Source: Ctenosaura bakeri
Taxonomy: Eukaryota > Chordata > Lepidosauria > Squamata > Iguanidae
Direction: 5' to 3'
Assembly (NCBI GenBank): GCA_948474755.1
Contig: CAOLHI010000737.1
Location: 682,001 to 746,000, forward strand
Length of the DNA stretch: 64,000 nt
A model generated the notes under the pieces. That model searched no databases. It worked only from the letters and a program-made list of their open reading frames with translations, and was not told the DNA's origin. Shown piece after piece: positions 33,601 to 43,959 of the stretch (within the stretch, counting starts at the first letter, position 1; every line of letters begins with the position of its first letter). Position numbers and translations under genes: made by a program.

Positions 33601-36600
33601 CACATCGTGTTCTCCAATGGTCTCCCTTCGGAGTACGAACTTGGACCTCGCCCTGCATAGCTTCCAAGATCAGACAGGACCTGGTGCCAGTGGCCAGTGA
33701 AATGGCTGCGTCTGGGGACAGCTGAAAAGGCAGGTTTGGAGGCGGCCGAGGGCAGACGTGTCCTGTCTGTGCAGAACTTGACAATGTCTCTGAAAAGATC
33801 TCTGCCCAAGTCTTATGAGGAATGCTTGCAAAGTCTGTTTAACCCTGAGCTGGTTGGACAGAGGAGGAACGGTGTTTTCTGTCTACAGATATCAACAAAT
33901 CTGTCTTAATGTCTCTTTCCCTCTCTCTCTCTCACATCACACACACATTAAATTTCCTTCAGTGAGCGCAAGACAGCACACACCCTTCCAGCCCTCTGCC
34001 TCCTTACAACAACCCTGTCAGGCAGTCCCTTGTTTGAATGTCGATCTCAAGTTTGCCTTCTCTGCACTACTTTGAGCTTCAGCATCCTATGGACAGTTTA
34101 CAGACAGTACTACTGAAGCATGGTATGGTTAGTGATGTTCCTCAGCTAAGAGTAGTGCTCAGTAAGGGATTATGGTGTTTACCCTATTTGTTCTAGGCAG
34201 GCACACAGAGCTAGAGCAGGATCCCACCCTTCTTCAAGTTGTATTGGGTTGCTATAGACATATTATTGCAACCAGGTACTGAAAGACTGTGTTTCTCTGG
34301 CCCTTCTTCACTGTCCTCCTAGTACTGATGGTACTAAAAAGCTTCCAGCTGCACAGAGAATGAGAGGGAAAGGGTGGGTTGGGCGAGCATGAAAAGCATT
34401 TGTGTAAAGGGTAATTCTGTTAACTGAAATATGACTGCATAGGTAGCTCTGGTTGTCTTTGAGCAGGTTAGCAAGGTCTTTTGGATTTAACAATGCTAAG
34501 TTTACTTAGATTATTTAAAGGATAAAGAAGGCACCCTTTAGGGCTGCCTTAAGCTTCCCCAAGGGCAGTTAAAAGCAAAAACTTTAGAAAGTGTAGATCA
34601 TAAACAAAAGTAAGAACAGTGATAACATCAGCAAGTAGCAGCAGCAGCCAGAAAATGCCAGATACATTGTGATTTCGGTAGAGCCCTAACTCATTTATAG
34701 AAAGAGTTATACTCCTGTAGGGCAACCACAAGGCAATTGCACGGCACCATGGCTGTTCATTATGGGCCTCCTTTCTCCTTAGTTTTGGGGTGGTGAGGGG
34801 AGATTGCTTTTCCTGGTAGCTCTCCTTGCATCTTTTCAAAATTTGTTTGAGCAAATCAAAAGTGGGCTTCTGGCCATTTTTGGTCTACCTGTGGCTGACT
34901 CCCCAGCAGTTGTTGGAGATTCCACCCAGAATTGCTTTTGACTTCAAGACTGACTCAGATTGCACGGCACTGCTGGTCTCTTGGAGTTAAAGTCCTCAGT
35001 CTCAAACCAATACTCCAGCGGTGCTCTCAAACTTTCAGGACTCAAAAGTGGAGAACATGATAATTGCTTAGAAGAGGGTGCAAGAAAAGTGAGCCTGCAA
35101 GTAAAGCAAATGCAAGAGAAGAGCAAATATCAATGGTGTGCAAGGACACACCGTTGAGGATCGGCTGGTCTCTGCAAACGGTCGATGCAAGGCGGATCCC
35201 CTGTTATGCCTTCTTCCAAACTAAGATGTAGCAAAAATCAGTGTCCTTTTTTAAAACAATACTTTTCCCACTCAGCTGCTCTGAATGTTCCAGCAGGCGT
35301 GTGCCCCGGGGTGACCATGAGGCAGTTTCTTGGGTGGGAAGAAGAGATGGACATGCTGGCTCAAGGACCTGTGAGAGGGAGAGAGGGGGCTGACAGAGGA
35401 CATGGTGGAGGCACAACAAGGGGGTGGCAACATCCTCATGTGGAGGGACTCTTCTCAGACTTTTTACCCCACTGCATTACCCCATGGTGGCCGTCTTTCC
35501 AAGTACTACAACCTAGAGAACTTCCCAGAAAAAACCCACCTCTGTTGCCCCGGGCAGTGTTTTGGAGAAATCTCTGTTTGTGCGTGTGTCTAAAAAGCTC
35601 CTCTTCCTTTTTCCTGTCTTCTCCTCCTCCTAAGCAATCCAGCTGGACCTCAAGAGATAGCTAGCATTCATGCAGGAACTCCCATTGTCCTTGAGATGGC
35701 ATTTTCCACTTGTATTCTTGGGGCCTGCCTTTGGCTGGACAGAGTGGTTATTTCACATCTATTTTATGTTGTAGCCTGCTTTCCCCAAAAGTGGGACCCA
35801 AGGCAGCTTGCAGTGTAGGTTAGAACAGAATAGTCTCACAGCACAGAGGTTAAAAACAGTTAAATAGCCAGTTATAATAAAAGCAGCAGTTTCAAAAGCA
35901 GTGTACTATATATTGTACCATATAGTACACCCCAGTTAAGAGGGTTGGTTAACTGCAGTGGCTTGTTAACACAAAAAGGCATGGGTAAACCTGCCAGTGG
36001 AAAGAGAATCAAGAAGAGGCCAACCTAGCCTCACTGGAGAGGAAATTATACAGGCTGGGAACAGCCACCGAGAAGGCTGTTTCCCATGTCCTTGTGGGAC
36101 CTGTGATGGAGATGGAACTGGGAGAAATCGTTTCTCCCAGCCTTCCCTGAGTCGAGAGGGTTCTGCTATCTCCCTAAACTGATGCAGAGCAAACTCAAGA
36201 TCTGGGAGTCTTTCTGCCTGACCCCCTCTGAGTGCTCTTTTCTCCCTTCTTGCAGAGCTCCCTTTAACCAGGAGAAGAATCGATACGGAGATGTTCCGTG
36301 CCTTGACCAAACCAGAGTGAAGTTGTCCAAACAGTTCAGCTACCAGGAGGTAAGCAGACCACGGTATCTGATTCAGGGAAATTACCGTCAGCTGTATCAG
36401 GTTGTTGCTTTGTCTAGGCTGGCGTGGGAAAAATAGAGCCCTTTGGGGGGCTTGGACTGCTGTTCCCATCATCCTGAGCCAGTGTGTCCAGTGGTGAAGA
36501 GTGCTGGGCCATCTGGTCATCTCTGGATACCCATGTTTGACTCAGCCCACAACTGTCTGCAACCAAGAAACCTATCGTAGCTCTTTAGTTCTTTGTGTAA

Positions 36601-39600
36601 TAGTCATTTGAGCAGCATGGAGTGGAGAATTGCCTGAGATGTACGCATTGCTTGGAGTTTTCCCAAGTTTGTATATTTCAAGAGTTTTCCATTGTTTTTC
36701 TCCAGCTGACTGATTACATCAATGCCAGTTTCATGGATGGCTACAAGCAGAGGAATGCTTACATTGGCACCCAAGGTAAGGATCCCCCCACTGTCCCTTC
36801 GTAGTCAGCTCTGTAATGCCCCATTGGGCTACCTAGAACTGGGGAGAGAGCATCAAGGGGATAAAGCCAGCCCATTTCTGCTCAAGCTAACTTTCCTTCC
36901 TGTTGCATCTTTGGGGTACATGTCTGAGGAATCAGTCTCCTCTCCGAGCATCAGGTAACAGATCTGCTCCATTTGGTTCCTGGAAAAGGTTCATTTTTGG
37001 ACTGCAAGTACAGAGAAACCCCCAGCCAGCATGGCTTCAGGAGTATGCTGGGATCTGTAGCCCACAAATGCATACCTGGGAGTTGTAGTCCCAGGTTTGC
37101 AAACCATGGCTTTCGCAGCATCAGGCTATGGGTGCAGCATTCTAGTAACAGTCACCTAGGTGTATCTATCAAAACACGTCACCAGTGTATGTTGGAGCTG
37201 GCCCTTTTTGGATTCTTGTCACCCCACCCAGCCACCCCCCATCATCTGGTTATCTAGAGATGTGCGTGGCTTTTAGACATGATGGTTCCACTGAAAAGTT
37301 TCTTATCTGATGGGCATAGGCCTTACCTTTATGGGCTGGACCATCTTTTTCTCAGAAGTCTTGTAAATCCATGGCCGTTGCCATAGTTCTGTTGGTGTGG
37401 GCTTTGTGTACTGAAAGTTCAACCCCATAGCAACTCCAGCTAGGAATGGGGAAAACAGCTGTTTGACACCCCAGAGAGTCCCTGTTAGTCAGTGTGTACG
37501 ACCCCAACAGTGGGAATAAGAAGCCCTGAAGAGTTAAAAGTTGTTGTCTGGAAGACCAGAAGTTGCCCACTTAGGGTGTAGATGGAAGTGGAATTGGGGG
37601 AGCTTTTTGCCTTGGGAATTTGGGGAGCTGTGCTCTGAATAATAACATTTTCCAGACTTCAGCTGTTGTCCAGCGCTGGGCAAACTGTTAACTGTTGGGG
37701 GCCAAAACCCAAGCAAGAGTAAATTGCCTCTGTTGGAAATTCTGCCCCGATGTTATTTAATGTCAAAAATACCAATTTCTGAAAAGCAAGAAGTGGATTA
37801 CTTAATAGTATTTTTGAATTGGGTGGTTTATTTTTGGACAATCCCATGGCAGAAAATTAGCTCCAAATCTGCTGAAGTTGCCCAGCTTCTCTGTGTAGGT
37901 AACATGGAGGTAGATCATCCAGTGGACCTGACTTGGTATAGGGCAACTTCTTCTTACCTTTTGTAATGGATGTCCCATTTCCCTTCAGGGCCCCTGGAAA
38001 ACACATACAATGATTTCTGGCGCATGGTGTGGGAGCAGAACGTGCTGGTGATTGTCATGACCACAAGGTAAGGGGCGTTTCTGCTTCAGAGACCCACAGG
38101 GTTGAGCCTTTGATCCAAAAACACTCTGGAAGACAGGCAGCCTTTTATAGTTCTTCCTGACAAAAACTGTTCAGTGGTGAGGAAGGGAGAGTGGGGCCTG
38201 GGAACGCCATAGAAAATTCAGGCTAAGTTCCAATCAACAGCTTCCAAGACTTTAAAGTAGTCTCTTATCTCCAATCAGTGATCAGAGATAAGAGCAGCTT
38301 GCAGATGAGATGGAGAACTTCAGTGCACCAAATGCTGCCTATAACCCAAGCTTTCCCATATTTGCACTGGAATGTGAGGCAGCTTGCATGAGCCATAGGG
38401 ATAAAAACATGCCTCTTTCCTGACTTGCTTTCGGTATCCAAATAGGGCTTTCATGTCATCAGTGACACAACTCATGAGAGCAAGATGAACTCCTCCAGGG
38501 TGTGACTTTGGGAAATAAATGACTTCTCCACACTCTTCATTGCCTCTTTTGTGTTGCAGGCTCGAAGAAGGAGGCAGAAGGAAGTGTGGTCAGTACTGGC
38601 CATTAGAGAAAGACTTCCAGTCCTGCTATGGAATCCTGACAGTCACTAACTTGGGGGTGGAGAACCTCACCCATTACAAAAAAACCATTTTGGAGATTTA
38701 CAACTGTGAGGTAACGACAACCACAAGGAGCTGGGTTGGTTTTGCCAGTTTGTGGGGGGCAGCAGGCAAAAAAAGAAATTCAGTTTTGACCTAAATTTTA
38801 ATTATGGAGCAGTAGTGTGTGTCTGCAAAGTGGTGTGCAGTATTTTTAATTTTTTTTCTAACTAGAAATTGTGTTTTAAATATTCTGATTCACCTTTATT
38901 AGGCATACTTATGTTATAGTGTTTTAATTTGCTTTTAATCGGTTTTTTTACAAAATAATGCTATTAATTCTTTTGTTATCTTTTCTAAACTAATGTAGCG
39001 CATTGTTTTTTAAATGATGGTAAGCAGCCTTGAATCCTATCTTGGGAGGAAGGCAAGATGTGAATTTGGTGAATAAATTACAAATAAAAAGAATGAAAAC
39101 CAAAGAAACCATTATGAGTCTTCAAGCCCCTCAGAGTGTCAACCCCAAATGGCCCAAGAGGAACCCCAAAAACATACCGTTACAGGACATTTGAAGGGGG
39201 GAAAAAAACTTTTGTTTTGAAAAAAATTTGATGGGGGAATGCAGCCTTCACAGGTCCCCTGGGTAGCCAATATAGTCCACTAGCCTCTAACAAGTGGTCA
39301 CCCTAATATAAAAGCAGGGGTGGGGGAGGTTGGACCCTGAGCCCCACAAAAAAATGTACCCATGGGCCACGTTTTTTCCTGATGTCCATAATCCTACCTA
39401 AAACTTTTCCTATTGGCATAGTTTTTAGAAATAATTGGAGGTGAGAGTAAATATAGAACTGCCTTGTCTTAAACATATTATCTATCTTTCTAAAAGAAAA
39501 TATTCCATCCTCATTCTCAGCATGATAGCCCAAGGAAGGGGGAGTGATTCTTAGATGAAGAGTTGTTCCTGCAGGCCAGGGACAGAGGTGCAAGGCTTGC

Positions 39601-40912
39601 CACAAGCTGGAACCACTAAATGTGTCTTTGCTGTCTCTTCCATCTGGTTCTTTCCCTCTCCAGAGCCGCGAAAGGCGCCTGGTGACCCATTTCCAGTATG
39701 TGAGTTGGCCCGATTATGGTGTCCCTTCCTCGGCAGCGACACTCATCGACTTCCTGGGAGCTGTCAAACAGCAGCAGAGGGTAGCGGTCAGCGCCCTAGG
39801 ACCGCGATACAAAGGACATCCGGGCGGGCCGCCCATTGTGGTGCACTGCAGTGCTGGGATTGGCCGGACAGGTAAGTCCACTATCACCTTCCCCAGCCTG
39901 GGGACCTCTGTATCAATTGGATTACCACTCCCATCCTCCCCAGTTACGCCTGTTACTTTGTGGTTGAGACCACCTGTTTCATAAACCCAAGTTTCCCCAT
40001 CCAGTTTGGCATGGGAAGAGTTCTCATGTGAACCCATCCCTTTTCTCTCTCCTTTCTCTGACCGGCTTTGGACCTTGGGTACCCACTCTTCCCACCATGC
40101 CTCAGTCCCTTTCCTACAGACACACACACACACAGTTTTTATATTGGTGTGTTTTCCACTTTTGCAGGGATCCTGAGCCCCTAATCCTAGCAAATGTGGA
40201 GGGCCATCCATATGCAGTTCCTTCCATTTAATTCCATTTTTAGAATAACAATGTTACAACTAAGCTATGACCAAACAAGAAGTAACTTCACACTTTTGGG
40301 GGTAGAATTGTAACTTTTTCAGTACTTGTATATTCTTATACAGATCTGCTTTTTGGATTTTTAAAAAATGTTTTCAAGCCATCGTTGGTCGAATACACAG
40401 TCTGTGAATACAGAGAGCTGGCTGTATTTGTTGTCATTCTTGGGGCTTTCCTGGTAACTTTTAGGCCCAGAAGAGGGCTTTTTTTTTAAGTAGTAAGCAG
40501 AAGTAACTTCCTGTTTCCAAAAAAGCCTCTGCTGCAAAACATGGTGGAAATGACCTCCACGATACTATGTATTTGGAGACGTTCTGGAGAAAAAAGAAAT
40601 GGGTGCAGAAAAACAGCCCTGGAGATCCACCCGGGGGTTGCCCTTTGTCCATCTCTGTATCGAGGGTCCTCTAAGAGCAATGTTTTCCTTCCTCCAGGTA
40701 CTTTCTGTGCCCTGGATATCTGCCTGTCGCAGCTACAGGACGTCGGCACGCTGAACGTCTACCAGACGGTGGTGCGCATGAGAACGCAGCGCGCTTTCAG
40801 CATCCAAACCCCTGAGCAGTACTATTTCTGCTACATGGCGATCATTGAGCACGCCCAGAGGGAAAACCTCCTTCCTGCCTCCCGGTCCTGGCCTGGCCTG
40901 GAGAGAAGCTAA
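24381..40912 (+). CDS. PTPN9: Tyrosine-protein phosphatase non-receptor type 9 (PTP-MEG2), gene span; CRAL-TRIO exons not found
   Basis: PTPN9 is a cytosolic phosphatase attached to secretory vesicles by an N-terminal CRAL-TRIO (Sec14-like) lipid-binding domain; it dephosphorylates phosphotyrosine, for example on NSF. Seven coding exons are supported: 24381-24428, 36256-36349, 36706-36775, 37989-38067, 38560-38710, 39664-39871 and 40698-40912. The last six encode a complete phosphatase domain with [29 protein letters not shown], the WPD loop ([11 protein letters not shown]), the P-loop [10 protein letters not shown] and the Q-loop QTPEQYYF. All are open, with matching phases and GT-AG sites. 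Exon 1 ends in phase 0 while the exon at 36256 needs two upstream codon bases, so they cannot be joined directly in frame. At least one exon is missing, and the whole CRAL-TRIO domain is unaccounted for. Substitutions against human are frequent outside the motifs. Confidence 0.88.
24462..24760. repeat. AT-rich microsatellite (TG, TATG, TATA units)
   Basis: About 300 bp of mixed (TG)n, (TATG)n, (TA)n and (CACA)n, starting 33 bp after the exon 1 donor. Confidence 0.92.
26040..26570. repeat. Long imperfect inverted repeat
   Basis: Left arm about 26050-26185 mirrors right arm about 26445-26555. Paired words include TTTGATGCAAAGTTGAAGGT with its complement ATCTTCAACTTTGCATCAAA, AATCCAGGCCCTCTGCGCCT with AGAGCGCCTGGACT, and GCACCAGGAAGAG with CTTTTTCTGGAGC. 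The left arm is expanded by an (AT)n tract (26098-26134). The spacer is about 260 bp. Confidence 0.8.
28695..29135 (-). mobile_element. Tigger-like non-autonomous DNA transposon, minus strand
   Basis: Its right end is AAATGTGGAGGGCCAACTGT, complementary to the start of the copy at 7445. Internal words (GCTGAGAAATTGTG, CAGGAGAAAAGGGG) match that copy on the opposite strand. Confidence 0.55.
29385..29565 (-). repeat. tRNA-headed SINE, minus strand
   Basis: GTTTTCTGGGGCTGAGAGTG, CCAGTGGGTTTCCACGGCTG and GAATCGAACCCTGGTCTC: reverse complement of the body and B-box. Confidence 0.8.
29795..30010 (+). repeat. 5S-rRNA-headed SINE (5S-Sauria type)
   Basis: The head TCTGATCTTGGAAGCTAAGC-AGGGTC is the internal promoter region of 5S rRNA. 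AAGAAAACCCTGTGAAATTC and ATAAGTCGACAGGTGACTTT tail words follow. 5S-derived SINEs of this form are known from lizards and relatives. Confidence 0.85.
30835..31018 (-). mobile_element. Tigger-like element fragment
   Basis: CCCTGGAAAAGAAGTGCCCG, AATCTGTGAAAGTCAAACC and GCGGAGGGACTACTGTATT match the end of the copy at 28695-29135. Confidence 0.5.
31093..31200 (+). repeat. tRNA-headed SINE fragment
   Basis: CCAGTGCATTGGGCTGTGGC and GACCAGGGTTCGAATC (good B-box), then CTCTCAGCCC. Confidence 0.7.
31548..31640. repeat. Interspersed repeat of the 'ATTTGTATCCCGCCTCTCC' family
   Basis: TTATTTATTTGTATCCCGCT, TCTCCATATGGATCAAGGCG and GCGACAACTTACAAATA. Sister copies lie at 44635-44720, 53190-53340, 57000-57190 and, more diverged, 35755-35900, 42775-42990 and 62995-63420. 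The class is unknown to me. Confidence 0.6.
31868..32010 (+). repeat. SINE 3' body and tail
   Basis: TGAACAAATCTTGCCGAGAA, AACCCCATGGTAATTTCGCC and GGCAATAAGTTGGAAATGAC: the Bov-B-like tail region of the tRNA-headed SINE. Confidence 0.75.
33110..33235 (-). repeat. 5S-SINE body fragment, minus strand
   Basis: CATGAATTTCGTAGGGTTTT, AGAGGAGGCTTGCCATTCCC and CCTTGAATGTAGCTTACAGC match the body of the copy at 33508-33740. Confidence 0.6.
33508..33740 (-). repeat. 5S-rRNA-headed SINE, minus strand
   Basis: GCCCTGCATAGCTTCCAAGA-TCAGACAGG is the reverse complement of the 5S promoter region. The body GAAGTTCATAGGGTTTTC precedes it, as expected for a minus-strand copy. Confidence 0.8.
36256..36349 (+). 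CDS. PTPN9: PTPN9 phosphatase exon 1 (substrate-recognition loop)
   Basis: After one base completing a split codon it encodes [20 protein letters not shown] then [17 protein letters not shown] is the pTyr-recognition loop region of PTPN9. Acceptor CTTGCAG, donor GTAAGC. The VKL-to-TDYINA linker differs from human (SKQFSYQEL against TKRSGHTQ). Confidence 0.9.
36706..36775 (+). CDS. PTPN9: PTPN9 phosphatase exon 2
   Basis: [20 protein letters not shown] then GTQ, ending after one base of the next codon. Contains the conserved DYINAS and YIGTQGP motifs of classical tyrosine phosphatases. Acceptor CTCCAG, donor GTAAGG. Confidence 0.95.
36776..37988 (+). other. PTPN9: PTPN9 intron
   Basis: A 1.2-kb intron. 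A degenerate repeat at about 37018-37115 (ATGCTGGGATCTGTAGCCCA, GGGAGTTGTAGTCCCAGG) is visible; otherwise nothing recognisable. Confidence 0.6.
37989..38067 (+). CDS. PTPN9: PTPN9 phosphatase exon 3
   Basis: Encodes (G)[16 protein letters not shown] then NVLVIVMTT(R). This is the core FWxMVWEQ helix and the IVMTT strand of the family. Acceptor CTTCAG, donor GTAAGG; the Arg codon is split AG|G. Confidence 0.95.
38560..38710 (+). CDS. PTPN9: PTPN9 phosphatase exon 4
   Basis: [18 protein letters not shown], then [25 protein letters not shown] is a classical phosphatase motif; the EEGGRRKC run is typical of PTPN9. Acceptor GTTGCAG, donor GTAACG. Confidence 0.95.
38711..39663 (+). other. PTPN9: PTPN9 intron
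   Basis: A 0.95-kb intron with A+T-rich degenerate repeat sequence around 38870-39110 (GAATAAATTACAAATAAAAA). No exon or well-kept element is seen. Confidence 0.6.
39664..39871 (+). CDS. PTPN9: PTPN9 phosphatase exon 5 (WPD loop and catalytic cysteine)
   Basis: Carries [18 protein letters not shown] (WPD loop with the general-acid Asp) and ends [14 protein letters not shown], with Gly split over the intron. The HCX5R nucleophile Cys and the phosphate-binding Arg are present. In between, [19 protein letters not shown] is the least conserved part. Donor GTAAGT. Confidence 0.96.
39872..40697 (+). other. PTPN9: PTPN9 last intron
   Basis: A 0.83-kb intron with an (AC)n tract near 40122 and a Tigger-like fragment at about 40170-40210 (GCAAATGTGGAGGGCCATCC). 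Confidence 0.6.
40698..40912 (+). CDS. PTPN9: PTPN9 last coding exon (Q-loop and C-terminus)
   Basis: [20 protein letters not shown], then [20 protein letters not shown] with the Q-loop Gln. The C-terminal tail ends SWPGLERS before TAA at 40910-40912. The family-like [10 protein letters not shown] helix is followed by a tail unlike the human one, as expected for this variable end. Confidence 0.95.
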
Positions 40913-41452
40913 TAGGAGCTGCGCCTGGATTCCCTCCGATGTCCAACAGAGAGCAGGAACAAGACTACCATAGACTTCCTTCCTTCCTTCCTTCCTTCCT
41001 GCCCATCTTTCCTCCTCTGGACCAATTCAAATGCATCCAAGCCTTTTGCTCCACCGTTGCTGATCAGACGGGGTCACCAGGCAACTTGCTTTGCTCCTGC
41101 CCCGTTGGGACCTTTCCCCTTTACCCAGAAGGGCTAGGATGAGTCACAGCTGGTAGCCGCTGGGCCATACATTCCTGCACCCATGACTGAACTGTGCCTT
41201 ATTATAAAACACACACACACACCAACCAAATGTAGGGGTCCCGACTTGCCACAGGAGAGGCGTGCCGGCAGATGCTTGGACTTTTTTGCTGCGGATCCTT
41301 TCGAAACAGAAGACGTTTCTCCCTGCCCTTGTTTTACGAGGCTGTCGGGACACCGTTCCAACGCCAGGGTGGAAGAAAAACCTCTGAAGACTCTACAGTC
41401 TTACGCGTCGCTCAATCGATGTGTCGGTGTGTGTGTTTTCTTCTGTTATGTA

Positions 41453-41458
41453 CATAAA
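41453..41458 (+). terminator. Proximal poly(A) signal candidate (CATAAA)
   Basis: Variant hexamer CATAAA, preceded by a TGTA and followed within 30 bp by GT-rich CGTGTTGAGGTGTAGTC. Confidence 0.4.
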
Positions 41459-43714
41459 AATATATGCTCCTCGTGTTGAGGTGTAGTCAGTATTCCTGTT
41501 CTATATTTCGAGGTAAACACAGTGGCTTGTAGCTGAGGCTCCGTGACGTCATGCCGTTTGTCGCTGCCGGGGCCTCGTGTTCAGTGGCAAACATCCGTGT
41601 TGCAGTGGACCATGGATCGGTGCTTTCTCTTTTTCCTTCTCTCTCCTCTTCCTGCTAAGCCCAGGGTGAGGAATGTGCAGCTTGCAAGCTGCATGAGGTC
41701 CCAGAATTGTTGGTGGCCCTCAGAATCTGCAAAACATTTTATCCCCAAATGTTGTCCCCCCATGGGTGTGGGAGGCATCTTTTAGGCCCCCCAAAGTCCC
41801 CTTGGTAGGGGAATGCAGCCTCTTCTTCCCCAACAGTTGCCCGCCCCTGTGGCATGTTGGCCCACCCTGATCAGAAAACATGCTTGACATTTTTGGCAGG
41901 AGCTTGTTTTCTGAGCAGAAACGTTGAAACATGGGTTGTTGAGGGTTTTTATCCCCTTGCACAGAGTGAGTCTTAAACTTGGATTGATCTTCAAAAACTG
42001 CGGTTTTTGACAGCTTAGTCGCAGCAAGGAGAAAAATGGCAAAACGATTCATTCTTGCCTGCCAGAACGAAATTTACAAAGATTTCCATTTCTAGTTTGC
42101 AACACAAAAGTTCCTGAATGAGGCCAACTGCTGAGTACAGGCTGATTTAAAAGATGTCCGCCTTTGCTTCTTTAATTCCTCCTCTCCTTTCCTTGCCTTT
42201 AAAAAAAGAAAAAACTTGGAGGCAGCTGAAAAGGTGGTTAACTTGAATGCAACTCTTTGGGTCTCTTCTCTCTCTCTTTGTGAGATAGGATGGACCTTGC
42301 TCTCAAATTTGCCGCTGGCCTGGATTGCTAAGTGGCTGGTACGAAATGCGGCACAGGATAATTTGAGGGGAAGGGGCTGTTGTCCAGGCTGGCCTTGCAT
42401 CTCACCAGTGGTTTCCGGATTGCAGCTCCCATCATCCCTCACTCCTGGCAGCTGATGGGGAGCTGCAGTCCAAAGGCAGCTGGAGGGCCAAAAGCTAGTA
42501 AGAAAGTGGAGAGGAGGGAGAGGGTGGGCGTTTGGGTAGTGGTTCCTCCAGGTGTTTTGGACTTCCAGATCCCAGAAACTCCAGCTAGCTTGGCCAACAC
42601 TCAGGAATTCTGGGAGATAAAGTCAGAAAACATTGGAGGGACCACCTCTCCAACTGGTATTGGGGATGGGAGAGAGAGAAAGAGAGACTCCAGGGACCTT
42701 TTCGCACTACACAGTTACAGCGTTTTGATTCCCCTTTAAGCACTGTGGCAACATCCTGTGGAATCCTGGAATGATGATGGGGATGATAACCTGCCTTTCT
42801 CCTGACTTTGGGACATTAAAACAATACAAATTTAAAACAATACAGATCATTCATAGAAGTATGTAGGGTTTAAAAAACAATGTACAAACTTAAAACATTA
42901 CACATTAAAAATATTAAAAGACTGTACAAACCTTAAAAACAGAACCACGCACCATTAAAAGCCCAAACCTACTCAATTTGTAAAAGCATGCCAGCACAAA
43001 AAAGTTCAAAAATTATTTTTATTAGACATAAGGTTTGATAATGTAAAACTATATACAGAGAAGAAAATGTATTGAGCTTTAGTGGAAGGAGAGCAAGGAT
43101 GTGGTGTCTTGTGGTGTCTCTAGGGAGGGAGTACCAAATTCTGGGAGCAGACAGTGAGAAGGACCTGTCTCTTTTGTTCCCACCAGATGAGGCTGAGAGA
43201 GTGTGGTGGGACAGAAGGACCTCTCCAGACCATCTTAGAGCTCTAATAGGCTCATTGATTTTGAGTTTAAGGAGGGGCCTTCAGAATTCTCAGCCAGAGA
43301 GCTCTTGCGTCTGGCCAAACTACAAACCCCAGGATTCCATAGGTGGTTAACCAAGGAAGTTAAGGTGGCATCGAAGCAGTATAACTATGTAGTGTGGAAG
43401 GGTCCCAAGGCTATGCTTCAAAAAAATGACAAAAGCCCATCTGTACATTCTGTAGCTTTTCCTTCTCGCCCTTTCTATTCACAGAAGAAGAGAGCAGCGT
43501 CCGAACCAACCTCAGTAACTTTCTACTGGAATAAGCTCTTTTGAATGTGTATATTCTTTATTTTATTTTTTACAATCTCTTTTCCCCACCCCCTTTTTTC
43601 GGTATTTAACATTAACTTGATCAAATCCCAATTGGAGATAACTGTAAATGTTTCAGTTCGCTGTTGTATGGCGACGACCGTTCTTTTTTTTTGTTTCGTT
43701 TTTGTATTTACAAA

Positions 43715-43720
43715 AATAAA
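43715..43720 (+). terminator. Distal poly(A) signal candidate (AATAAA)
   Basis: Canonical AATAAA after TTGTATTTACAAAA. A GT/T-rich stretch (CAGTGTTTTGGCATCTTGTTT) follows about 25 bp downstream, suitable as a downstream element. Confidence 0.55.
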
Positions 43721-43959
43721 ATTATACCTGCAACTCACAAAACCCAGTGTTTTGGCATCTTGTTTGCAGCTTCCACAAACATCCAGGGGTGGCTGGAAGA
43801 TCTGAGGCATTTTATCAACTGGGAGCCAGTTTTTGACTGTCGTTCTGTCCCTTCTGCAAAAGACTGGGAATTTTCATTTTGTGTTGCAAAATGCAAAATT
43901 GCAAGGGCTTCCACCTCCTTGTGTTCCCTTCTCACCCCTTAGGATAGAGGAGAGACTTC

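Larger units (their letters stand above)
24429..36255 (+). other. PTPN9: Interval between PTPN9 exon 1 and the phosphatase exons
   Basis: 11.8 kb in which the CRAL-TRIO exons should lie. Reading both strands, I found none of the expected segments (for example TKQFLEEINKW, WNVAVKFL, FIYDMCGSNY, GAPIWFRVPYS). It holds an AT microsatellite (24462-24760), a long inverted repeat (26040-26570), a Tigger-like element (28695-29135), SINEs, 5S-SINEs and low-complexity sequence. About 26.6-28.6 kb and 33.8-35.7 kb contain nothing I can name. Confidence 0.6.
40913..43740 (+). other. PTPN9: PTPN9 3' UTR (proximal to about 41480, distal to about 43740)
   Basis: Non-coding sequence after the stop. A (TTCC)n tract lies at 40977-41000. 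MITE-related degenerate segments at about 42690-42790 and 43240-43420 and a degenerate repeat at 42775-42990 lie between the two candidate poly(A) sites. The distal end (43520-43740) is T-rich and non-repetitive, as real 3' UTR ends often are. Confidence 0.5.

Noticed and set aside
35274..35593. Open frames resembling the PTPN9 linker between the CRAL-TRIO and phosphatase domains (for example [16 protein letters not shown] and VEAQQGGG).
   Set aside because: The similarity is a few residues spread over two frames and does not carry into the conserved IYEEYEDIRRE segment. A GTGAGA follows the first, but I cannot separate this from chance.
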